Virus record (IMG/VR): IMGVR_UViG_3300021433_000093
Span: 1-23,533 of that record
DNA from: a virus
Strand: one strand, 5' to 3'
DNA: 23,533 nucleotides
The position numbers and the translations under genes were made by a program. Below the pieces are notes generated by a model. It was not told the origin of the DNA. It saw nothing but the letters and a program-made list of their open reading frames with translations, and did no database searches. Shown in pieces: positions 8,107 to 13,964 of this stretch. The stretch's first letter is position 1, and the number at the start of each line of letters is the position of its first letter.

Positions 8107-9273
8107 TTAGGTTGTCTGGGGTACTGCATCCCAACAACGGGCGCGGCTCGTCGTATCTGGCGGCGGGCCGAAAGCGAGAATCGCGTTATAGGAAACGCCC
8201 CCACCGATAACACCCGGAGGGTCGGCCTGGTTGCCCATCTGGTATTCGCCCATCCACAGTTTCATGTTTTTGTAATTCCCATCGTCAACATCCGTGCGGT
8301 TCTCACGGTTGAGCTTGATGGTGATGGCGGCGTCACGTCCGGCGCAGTAGGTGCGAATAGCCGTGTTGCCGGTAGCTTTCCAGTTGGGGGTCTGAGTGCA
8401 ATTAGTGCTCGCCATCCAATGAACACCGAACAGCTCAATAATGCGGATGCTGTCGCCGTCCTCTGGGTCGGGCAGCTCAGACAACTTCATCTGTCCTTCT
8501 GCGGTGTGCTTCCAGATGTCCACGATGCTGTTATTGGACGTGTCGAGCGCGACCATATCAGCAATGAAGAAGGGGTGAATCTTGCCGCCAAAGTAGCCGG
8601 TGTCCAGTTCGGCCACGTTCTGACCGCGCAGGCTGAAAGGTGCCTGCTCGATCATCGCCTTTGTGAAGTTGGGCGATCCTACCGTAGCGTCCAGGTTGGC
8701 AGTCTTCGGATCTAAAATCCTTAAATAATCGAAGATTGCCATTATCAAATCATCGACGGACAGGCCAAGGCGATACGCCATTTCACGGCGCAGCGCGATC
8801 ATGTCATCGCTGATCGAGGTAACCAGGGCCTTGTCGCTGATGTTGAGGTAATCCGCCCACTGGCCAAGAACATAGTCTTGGAAATTGGCGGTGGTGGTGA
8901 TGCCGGTTCCCACCGTGCCCTCGGCCTGTTCCTGAGTATTCGCGGGGAACACTGGCCACATGAAATTGCGGTAAATTTGACCAGACTTGGCAGGCATTGG
9001 CAGCCTGGTCGTCATCCGCATCATCACCAGTTTCGCTTTTAGGTTTTCTAAAAAGTTTTTATTATAAAACGTTGAAAAGGCTGCCTGCGGCATATTGCCG
9101 GATTGCATCGAGGCTGGCGAGAAGCCATCGCAGAATGCAGCTCCGGGGTGTGCAGCACAGGACAGCGCATAGCGCGAGGTAACAACGATCGCAGAACCTA
9201 GCGCAACGATCAGTTGGAGGATTGGGAAAACAACCCAATCGACCAGCCAGCGGGTAAGCCTCTCTGTCGGCAT
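8107..9273 (-). CDS. Major capsid protein, N4-gp56 family
   Basis: A 388-residue protein. QAAFSTFYNKNFLENLKAKL followed by PMPAKSGQIYRNFMWPVF, then ANFQDYVLGQWADYLNISDK and a helix-rich C-terminus, is the N4-gp56 major capsid pattern (HK97 fold, forms the icosahedral shell). The start at ATG 9271-9273 is chosen because GGAG (9281-9284) lies 7 bases upstream. An upstream in-frame GTG at 9292-9294 would lack a site. Oddly, residues 9-32 (LVDWVVFPILQLIVALGSAI) are strongly hydrophobic and precede the normal family start, which would be near Met-61. A cleaved or membrane-inserting N-terminal extension is possible. Flanking hairpins at 9294-9329 and 8043-8090 suggest message stabilisation. Confidence 0.88.
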   Translation of the reverse strand: MPTERLTRWLVDWVVFPILQLIVALGSAIVVTSRYALSCAAHPGAAFCDGFSPASMQSGNMPQAAFSTFYNKNFLENLKAKLVMMRMTTRLPMPAKSGQIYRNFMWPVFPANTQEQAEGTVGTGITTTANFQDYVLGQWADYLNISDKALVTSISDDMIALRREMAYRLGLSVDDLIMAIFDYLRILDPKTANLDATVGSPNFTKAMIEQAPFSLRGQNVAELDTGYFGGKIHPFFIADMVALDTSNNSIVDIWKHTAEGQMKLSELPDPEDGDSIRIIELFGVHWMASTNCTQTPNWKATGNTAIRTYCAGRDAAITIKLNRENRTDVDDGNYKNMKLWMGEYQMGNQADPPGVIGGGVSYNAILAFGPPPDTTSRARCWDAVPQTT

Positions 9274-9293
9274 GGCAGTGCTCCGGTCACGCA

Positions 9294-9329
9294 CTGCAAA
9301 CTAAAAAACCGGGAGTTTTTAGTTTGCAG
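9294..9329 (-). promoter_or_regulatory. Perfect 14-bp hairpin in front of capsid ribosome-binding site
   Basis: CTGCAAACTAAAAA (9294-9307) and TTTTTAGTTTGCAG (9316-9329) are perfect inverted repeats around an 8-nt loop. The arm contains one CTAAAAA heptamer in each orientation, and the upstream gene's TAA (9319-9321) lies inside the stem. The stem ends 9 bases before the capsid GGAG. No U-tract follows, so it is better read as an mRNA stability or processing element for the most abundant virion protein than as a terminator. Confidence 0.6.
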
Positions 9330-10170
9330 GCGCAACAGTGAGCGCAGCGACAGCCACAGCAAAGCCAGGTTCCGTTTCAAGTTTTCTACGGTACTCGGCA
9401 CTGCTCATCGCGTCGATCTGCGCTCGGGTGTACTTCGGCGTTTGTGATGCTGGAGCGGGCGCAGGGCTTGCGTGGTTCGCCCTGCGGTAGCTCGCAGCGC
9501 CTCTAGGCCGCCGTACAGTGACCGGAGTTTCCGCCGGGTGCGCGTCGGGTGATGTGGCGTCTGTGTCCTCTTCGGGCACGAACAGGCCCTGGTCGGACAG
9601 CTCGTTAAACACCGCGTCGAGAATTTCGGAAGTGATATTTTCATATCCCCCCGCCCTAATGACTGCGGCATCGTTCATTAACTTGTAGTTGGTCGGATGC
9701 TTCGGGAAATCTGGCCGGTTGATCGACCAGGCCGTTTGTATGGCGGCAATACGCTTCACCGTTTCCTGATTGGCAAACGAGCTGAAGTCGAAGCCTGTAT
9801 GACTTTCTATAAGTCTGGTAAGTGCGGCAGGGGCCTTGGCCGGGTTGGATAGATCGGCGGTGAGTGCCATCTGCTCACCCGCCGATAGCGGCGCTGGCTT
9901 CGGAGGGGTAGACGCGGCCCCTGTCGCTGGTCGGGCGGTTCCGCTGCCGTTAGGCTCGGAAGATCCACCAGGCCGGGTAGTGGTTAATTGTCCGCGTAGC
10001 TCAGAGATGGTGCGCTGGCCGTGCTCTACAGTCTTGGCCGCTTTGTCGAGAATTTCTTCCCGTGTTCGGCCCCAGACACGTAAAGGGTGCGTTCCATCTT
10101 CAGGATCGATTTCGAGGCAGAGTCGGCCCGATTGATCGGGCTTGCCATCATTCAGCCAAGTGCGTGCCAT
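9319..10170 (-). CDS. Putative scaffolding protein
   Basis: A 283-residue protein from ATG at 10168-10170. An upstream TTG at 10209 in the same frame would add 13 residues but has no ribosome-binding site. It lies directly upstream of the capsid gene, the normal scaffold position. Residues about 20-80 are charged and helical (PLRVWGRTREEILDKAAKTV and onward). Next comes a Pro/Gly/Ser/Thr-rich linker, then a helical domain (LTRLIESHTGFDFSSFANQE, SEILDAVFNELSDQGLFVPE), another Pro-rich linker, and a basic C-terminus (TPKYTRAQIDAMSSAEYRRK). Charged, helical and partly disordered architecture with a C-terminal capsid-binding basic helix fits scaffolds. This is inference from position and composition. 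Confidence 0.7.
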   Translation of the reverse strand: MARTWLNDGKPDQSGRLCLEIDPEDGTHPLRVWGRTREEILDKAAKTVEHGQRTISELRGQLTTTRPGGSSEPNGSGTARPATGAASTPPKPAPLSAGEQMALTADLSNPAKAPAALTRLIESHTGFDFSSFANQETVKRIAAIQTAWSINRPDFPKHPTNYKLMNDAAVIRAGGYENITSEILDAVFNELSDQGLFVPEEDTDATSPDAHPAETPVTVRRPRGAASYRRANHASPAPAPASQTPKYTRAQIDAMSSAEYRRKLETEPGFAVAVAALTVAPAN

Positions 10171-10240
10171 ACCTTCGGGGGAACCTTTTCGAACAAATTT
10201 GGCATACAACGCATTTGTTAAGATCTGGCAATTTTTAAAA

Positions 10241-10627
10241 CTAAACTTCTATTTTTTTAATTTGTTCTTGCACCATGAGCTGTATATCTCGCATCACGGT
10301 TTTGAAGCATGAAACATAAGCCCATTCGTTGACGATCTTTTCTTTGTTGCTCAGCGGATCTTGCGAGGACAGCAATGTAACACCTTTTTCACGATTCGCG
10401 ATAGCCGAATTTAATAACCTCAAAAATATGCCGAATCCAGGCTCGTGGATGAGCCGCCGCAGCCAGGTGCGGTCTTCATCGGTGAGCGGTTCGCCGTTCG
10501 CTTTCGTTTCGCCCAGCGTAACCGTTTCCGGGTCGGCTTCCATCGCGGGGTCGCGGCCCTCCATGAGAGCCGCGTGCTCGTCACTCAGCGGTAGTCCCGT
10601 TAGATACCGTTCCAGTTGGTCTGCCAA
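10241..10627 (-). CDS. Hypothetical protein, head gene region
   Basis: A 128-residue acidic/helical protein. The start is a TTG at 10625-10627 with GAGGG six bases upstream. This creates a 47-base overlap with the preceding gene, and a later Met is possible. Visible parts are LTDEDRTWLRRLIHEPGFGI, LRLLNSAIANREKGVTLLSS and a C-terminal helix MRDIQLMVQEQIKKIEV. No family is recognised. Its place just upstream of the scaffold suggests a virion or packaging accessory protein. The 3' end lies in an AT-rich patch. Confidence 0.65.
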   Translation of the reverse strand: MADQLERYLTGLPLSDEHAALMEGRDPAMEADPETVTLGETKANGEPLTDEDRTWLRRLIHEPGFGIFLRLLNSAIANREKGVTLLSSQDPLSNKEKIVNEWAYVSCFKTVMRDIQLMVQEQIKKIEV

Positions 10628-11069
10628 GCGCTTCCCTCAGTACCGCGTCAGTGTACGCCAGAACCACGGGAACGTTGTCAGGGAACGAGCGCCACTCGAC
10701 GCCCCGCACCCGATGCCGGTAGCGAACAAGTTTCTTATGGCCGTGGAGTCGCACGCGAAACCCATAGTGAAATTCGCGGTACTCGGCAAAGGCGGTCATA
10801 GACTGGCCCTTGTCGCGGAACATCGCTTGCAGCTGATCGATCGCGAAGTGTAGGCGCTTATGCTTCCACTCTTCCAGCTTTTCGCCGCCCAGGTCGATCG
10901 CCTGCTGCGTGCGTAGCGTCTGCCGCTCGACTTCCATCAAGCGCCGCGCCAGCCAGCCGCGCAGTCCCCAATTTTCCAGCGCCGTGTACCCAGGGCTGAT
11001 TTCTTCTTTGGTGGTCGCCATGTACAGCCGCTCGGCTGTAATCTTATCTTTCTGTGTTTCTAAAACCAT
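10581..11069 (-). CDS. Hypothetical basic protein at head of capsid operon
   Basis: A 162-residue protein, first gene of the leftward capsid operon. It has an amphipathic N-terminal half (ENWGLRGWLARRLMEVERQT, then LHFAIDQLQAMFRDKGQSM) and a very basic middle (YGFRVRLHGHKKLVRYRHRV). Start ATG 11067-11069 has a perfect AGGAG (11081-11085), but 13 bases away instead of 5-9. The extra spacing is the AT-rich TTAAAAAGCT. A second in-frame ATG at 11019-11021 lacks a ribosome-binding site. No family is recognised. Nucleic-acid binding is possible from charge only. Confidence 0.65.
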   Translation of the reverse strand: MVLETQKDKITAERLYMATTKEEISPGYTALENWGLRGWLARRLMEVERQTLRTQQAIDLGGEKLEEWKHKRLHFAIDQLQAMFRDKGQSMTAFAEYREFHYGFRVRLHGHKKLVRYRHRVRGVEWRSFPDNVPVVLAYTDAVLREALGRPTGTVSNGTTAE

Positions 11070-11077
11070 AGCTTTTT

Positions 11078-11112
11078 AACGTCTCCTGTAGCCGAAGGTA
11101 ACATGAGACGTT
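11078..11112. promoter_or_regulatory. Inverted repeat in divergent intergenic region
   Basis: AACGTCTC (11078-11085) and GAGACGTT (11105-11112) are perfect 8-bp inverted repeats in the 79-base gap between the leftward capsid operon and the two rightward genes. The left arm contains the ribosome-binding site of the leftward gene. It could be an operator shared by divergent promoters, or an RNA hairpin masking that site. I see no convincing -10/-35 pair, only AT-rich TTTAATTA (11129-11136) close to the rightward ATG. Confidence 0.4.
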
Positions 11113-11148
11113 GCCTCGCGCAAGCGCCTTTAATTACCCTGCAATTAC

Positions 11149-11499
11149 ATGCTCAAGAAATACATTCTCGATGCGAACGGCAACCCGGTGGTTTGCACCG
11201 ATCTGATGGCATGGGCGGCGTGGTATGAGACGGGGGACCAGCGCAGGCTAGCGTTTGACCAGGTTGGGGAAGTTAAAATCTCGACCGTGTTTTTAGGTTT
11301 AGATCACAACTTCGCGATGACCGGCCCGCCGATCCTCTGGGAAACCATGATCTTTGGCGGGCCATTTGACCGCGAATTATACCGCTACACTACGCGGGAT
11401 CTGGCGCTGATCGGTCATGCTGAGGCCCTGCTGATGGTGAAAACTACCATGCGCCACAAACAGCACGTTGAGGGGAAACGCCACAAATGGGAGACTTAG
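11149..11499 (+). CDS. Conserved phage hypothetical protein (plus-strand island)
   Basis: A 116-residue protein. It opens MLKKYILDANGNPV and contains WYETGDQRRLAFDQVGEVKI, STVFLGLDHNF, PILWETMIFGGPFD and YRYTTRDLALIGHAEALLMV. This pattern (STVFLGLDHNF ... P-x-L-W/F-E-T-M-x-FGG) is a widespread small phage protein of unknown biochemical function. I recognise the family from its motifs but know no activity. No Shine-Dalgarno precedes the ATG, and a short leader is possible. It is on the opposite strand from all virion genes, so it must have its own promoter. Confidence 0.88.
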   Translation: MLKKYILDANGNPVVCTDLMAWAAWYETGDQRRLAFDQVGEVKISTVFLGLDHNFAMTGPPILWETMIFGGPFDRELYRYTTRDLALIGHAEALLMVKTTMRHKQHVEGKRHKWET

Positions 11500-11696
11500 G
11501 GAACCCGCACTATAACACCGCAGAAGACGAGCCAGCCGAAATGAGAGTGATCGAGCTGAACGAAGACGACTACACCACAATGCTGCTCGCGTTGGGGATC
11601 GCTGCCGGTGCCGTGGCCTCAGACAAGGGGCCAAGCAATCTGAGCATGAAGATAATCGAGCTAGGCAAGCGAATCATGCAGGCTCAAAGTTTTTAG
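11487..11696 (+). CDS. Small hypothetical protein, coupled to preceding gene
   Basis: A 69-residue protein overlapping the 3' end of the previous gene by 13 bases. A second start at Met-19 (ATG 11541-11543) would give MRVIELNEDDYTTMLLALGI onward, the more protein-like part, with a helical core and GNAT-unrelated sequence. No ribosome-binding site is clear for either start, so coupling is likely. The final codons and stop are made by TTTTTAG (11690-11696). The opposite-strand gene at 11701 ends in the abutting copy, so one tandem TTTTTAG pair serves both convergent gene ends. Confidence 0.65.
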   Translation: MGDLGNPHYNTAEDEPAEMRVIELNEDDYTTMLLALGIAAGAVASDKGPSNLSMKIIELGKRIMQAQSF

Positions 11697-11704
11697 ATTT
11701 TTAG
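11690..11704. repeat. Tandem TTTTTAG pair at convergent gene ends
   Basis: TTTTTAG-A-TTTTTAG sits exactly where the rightward gene (stop TAG 11694-11696) and the leftward gene (stop TAA from 11701-11703) meet. It is a copy of the dispersed heptamer found throughout the window and supplies stop codons in both directions. Confidence 0.75.
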
Positions 11705-11934
11705 AGCCGCCGCCAGCGGCCACGGGGGAACTTGCGATGTAACTCCCCGAACAAAGTCGGGGCCTCCGGGGGAGCTGGCGGCTTAGGCGCTGCCCCCACA
11801 GCGTTTTCTAAATTCGCGAGGCACACCAGGCAAGGCCCGCGCCGCCCTGTGTCTACGCGGTGCATTGTCGGCTTGGCGCATTTCTTGCACCAGAATGAAG
11901 CGGCGACGGTTCCCTTAGTGAAATGTTCAGGCAT
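11701..11934 (-). CDS. Zn-ribbon small protein
   Basis: A 77-residue protein with two C-x-x-C pairs: FWCKKCAKPTMHRVDTGRRG at residues 15-34, then CLVCLANLE. The spacing is typical of treble-clef/zinc-ribbon proteins, followed by a Pro-rich linker and basic tail ending FPRGRWRRL. Small zinc-ribbon proteins are common in phages, as nucleic-acid or protein adaptors. Actual role unknown. ATG at 11932-11934 has no Shine-Dalgarno; it is preceded by ATTTTAAAAAA and then a strong hairpin (11947-11991). Confidence 0.75.
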   Translation of the reverse strand: MPEHFTKGTVAASFWCKKCAKPTMHRVDTGRRGPCLVCLANLENAVGAAPKPPAPPEAPTLFGELHRKFPRGRWRRL

Positions 11935-11946
11935 TTTTTTAAAATC

Positions 11947-11991
11947 CCGGACACCCTACCTTGGTTGAAAGGGTAGCAATAGGGTGTCCGG
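11947..11991 (-). terminator. Strong 12-bp stem, probable terminator/5' leader hairpin
   Basis: CCGGACACCCTA (11947-11958) and TAGGGTGTCCGG (11980-11991) are perfect inverted repeats. CTACC/GGTAG pairing inside the loop gives an alternative stem. On the minus strand the stem is followed by GGGATTTTAAAAAAATG, where ATG starts the next gene. It may end the glycosidase/DUF3309-like transcript, or act as the leader of the Zn-ribbon gene, which lacks a ribosome-binding site. Confidence 0.5.
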
Positions 11992-12000
11992 CCCCATTTT

Positions 12001-12020
12001 CTGATTCCAAAACGAATCAG
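12001..12020. promoter_or_regulatory. Palindrome CTGATTC-N6-GAATCAG
   Basis: A perfect 7-bp inverted repeat with a 6-base spacer, just upstream (on the minus strand) of the 12-bp stem at 11947-11991, in the gap between the genes ending at 12047 and starting at 11934. The symmetric 20-bp form suits a dimeric DNA-binding protein site as well as a small RNA hairpin. No U-tract is present. Confidence 0.4.
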
Positions 12021-12046
12021 TGCTCGCGAGTCTACACCTCTCAGCC

Positions 12047-12220
12047 TCAGCGATGCAGATGTAAGTTGAATCCGCCAAAAAAGTAGAGAAGTAAAACGAC
12101 GATCAGCACTAACCCCAGGATTCCGATGCCGCCGCCCGTTCCCCATCTCTGATAGCCGTAGTAGCCACCGCCGCCGCCAAAGAGCACCACCAGCACAATG
12201 ATTATCAAGATCAGTCCCAT
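12047..12220 (-). CDS. DUF3309-like small membrane peptide (57 residues)
   Basis: Read directly from the minus strand: ATG 12218-12220 to TGA 12047-12049. The peptide starts MGLILIIIVLVVLFGGGGGY, then a Gly/Tyr/Trp turn containing GYQRWGTGGG, then a second hydrophobic segment ILGLVLIVVLLLYFFGG and a short His-containing tail. Two membrane helices around a Gly/Trp/Tyr-rich centre are the layout of DUF3309-type small membrane proteins. A strong GGAGGG lies five bases upstream and overlaps the glycosidase stop, so it is co-translated with that membrane-anchored enzyme. Function unknown. A holin-like role was considered but the family has no such evidence. Confidence 0.8.
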   Translation of the reverse strand: MGLILIIIVLVVLFGGGGGYYGYQRWGTGGGIGILGLVLIVVLLLYFFGGFNLHLHR

Positions 12221-12231
12221 GTTTTCCCTCC

Positions 12232-13716
12232 CTACTGCGCGAGCTGGATAGCTACGGTCGAGTACGCGGGAACATCGGCCTTCACCATCGCTTCATCAGC
12301 GGGCGCGGCCCTTAGATCCTGCTTAGTTAGTGAGTTATTGCCCAGGGTGAATAGCTGGCTGTGCGTCGGCTTGATGCCCAGGTGCGAGAACTTCACCCGC
12401 AGCCCGCTAACCGCCGTGGCCGTGGGATTGATGAGCACCAGAGTATCTGCTGTTGGGTTGTAGAACGTGATGGTAAGCAAGCCGCTCGGCGCTGTCGGTG
12501 GAACCACTACGTTGAAGCCTGTCTCTTCGAGGTTGAGATAATCGCTCGCGCAGAACAGCTGAAAGGCCATCAGCGACGGATAGGGCACATAGGCGGCGTT
12601 GTAGGGCTGCCCATCCTTCGGGGGGTTGCACATCAGCGGATCGCCGCCCTGAATCCCCTCAAGGCAGAAATACCCCCGGCTGTCTGCGGACATGAAGTAG
12701 ACGATTCGACCAGGCGGCAGCGAGCCTTGCGCTACCACATCGAGAAAATCAGCAATCGCTACCGTGTTCCACAAAGGCCCATATACCGTGTCGTTCTGTA
12801 CGTTGTTCGGCTGGTACGCATAGTTGGTGTTGTACTCACTGACGATGATCGGCGTGGTGGCCGCGTTGGGCTGCGAGCCTTTGCGAACGGTTTGCTCAAG
12901 CTGGCGATAGTAGTAGGCGATTCCGCCAGTCGGGTTTTGCGTCGTCTGGTAAGCCTGGTCCCAAGTCATCCCCGGAAGCAACCAGGTGCCGGTGATGTAG
13001 ACGTGCCACGAAACGAAATCGACATAGGGCGCGGTGGCCCCGCTCAACAAGGGCGGTATCCAGCTGGCGATGTTGGCGGAGCTGGCCAGCGTGGGACCGC
13101 CTAGCTTGGCCGTGGGTGCGGCCTTTCTAAATTCCGGTCCCAAGGCCCCATAGAGTTTTAGATAGTTCCCCAGAGGATCGGACGGCGGGCAGAAACTGCC
13201 GTTGGCAACATCTGGCTCATTCCACAGTTCGTAATTCAATCCGGGGTGGAGCTGGTCCGTGTGCTTGACCGCCTGCGCCGCCAGCTGCGCCCACTTGGTT
13301 AGATTGCTCGGCATCGAGCATGGCTGCGGCCCCAGGCTCGGCGGCGTGCCGTAAATCGTAATCATGGGGCTTAACCCGTTCTGCGTGCCGCGTGACAACT
13401 GCCCATCCCAGGCGCTGTAGTTCGGCGTGTCGCCGTTGGCAAAGATGGTTTGAACGTTGATCCAGATACGATTACCGCGCAGGTTTACTTTGGTCAGATT
13501 GTCGATTCCGCTTTGACTCGAAACCGTCGAGCCTACACCGCCGCTGCCGAAGAAGTTCGGCGGCACGCTGACCGTGCTTGTGCGTCCACCAAAGTCCGCG
13601 ACCACATCGGCAGGCTTGTGGTGATGGAACAGCCACCAGAGCACCAGGAAAGCCAGCACCATGACAAGGAAGGTGTACAGAAACATGAATTTATAAAATT
13701 TTGGGTTGCCTGCCAT
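12232..13716 (-). CDS. Membrane-anchored clan GH-A glycoside hydrolase (GH39-like)
   Basis: A 494-residue protein. Residues 9-30 (KFMFLYTFLVMVLAFLVLWW) form an uncleaved N-terminal anchor, so the catalytic domain should face outside the inner membrane. A TIM-barrel domain follows with the clan GH-A signatures YELWNEPD (Glu-167, acid/base), SWHVY (237-240 region) and IIVSEYNTNY (Glu-294, nucleophile). The last 85 residues form a beta domain (TFYNPTADTLVLINPTAT), usual in GH39 and related families. It is likely a retaining enzyme on a xylan-, mannan- or exopolysaccharide-type substrate; which one cannot be told. GAGAGG lies upstream of the ATG. It sits in the virion operon between a zinc-finger gene and the DUF3309-like peptide, an unusual place for a metabolic-type enzyme. 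Depolymerase and auxiliary metabolic gene are both possible. Confidence 0.85.
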   Translation of the reverse strand: MAGNPKFYKFMFLYTFLVMVLAFLVLWWLFHHHKPADVVADFGGRTSTVSVPPNFFGSGGVGSTVSSQSGIDNLTKVNLRGNRIWINVQTIFANGDTPNYSAWDGQLSRGTQNGLSPMITIYGTPPSLGPQPCSMPSNLTKWAQLAAQAVKHTDQLHPGLNYELWNEPDVANGSFCPPSDPLGNYLKLYGALGPEFRKAAPTAKLGGPTLASSANIASWIPPLLSGATAPYVDFVSWHVYITGTWLLPGMTWDQAYQTTQNPTGGIAYYYRQLEQTVRKGSQPNAATTPIIVSEYNTNYAYQPNNVQNDTVYGPLWNTVAIADFLDVVAQGSLPPGRIVYFMSADSRGYFCLEGIQGGDPLMCNPPKDGQPYNAAYVPYPSLMAFQLFCASDYLNLEETGFNVVVPPTAPSGLLTITFYNPTADTLVLINPTATAVSGLRVKFSHLGIKPTHSQLFTLGNNSLTKQDLRAAPADEAMVKADVPAYSTVAIQLAQ

Positions 13717-13727
13717 GATGCCGCCTC

Positions 13728-13964
13728 TCAGTCGTCGTCGTTGGATAGCTGGCCCGGTACTTTGCCCCTAGTGCCGCAGCGATCGCAGGGGATGCCACCA
13801 GGCCGAAGCCCGCAGCCGTCGCAGTCGGGACAGGTGATAACTGTAGCTTTGCCTTTACAGAACGGACACAGGACTTTGCAGCGGAATTTAAAAACTTCAC
13901 GTCTAGCAATTATAGATTTTACTTTTCTAGCTTTCGGGCAAGGTTCGAGAATCGCGATGCTCAT
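13728..13964 (-). CDS. DnaJ-type zinc-finger (CxxCxGxG) small protein
   Basis: A 78-residue protein. After a basic N-terminus it carries CPFCKGKATV, CPDCDGCG and CDRCGTRGKV, i.e. C-x-x-C-x-G-x-x/G repeats as in the central cysteine-rich domain of DnaJ, without J-domain or substrate-binding domain. Stand-alone domains of this type are common in phages and plant/bacterial accessory factors. A role in protein folding or assembly is possible but unproven. Its ATG overlaps the portal stop (ATGA at 13961-13964). An AT island (about 13885-13930) codes its Lys/Ile/Phe-rich N-terminal region. Confidence 0.78.
   Translation of the reverse strand: MSIAILEPCPKARKVKSIIARREVFKFRCKVLCPFCKGKATVITCPDCDGCGLRPGGIPCDRCGTRGKVPGQLSNDDD

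Noticed and set aside
11853-12146. 97-codon minus-strand open frame
   Set aside because: It crosses a perfect hairpin and overlaps both the DUF3309-like peptide and the zinc-ribbon gene out of frame, with no ribosome-binding site.
12361-13104. 247-codon open frame on the plus strand
   Set aside because: It lies wholly antisense to the glycoside hydrolase, whose catalytic motifs are intact. Its Arg-rich composition is typical of a shadow of a GC-rich gene.
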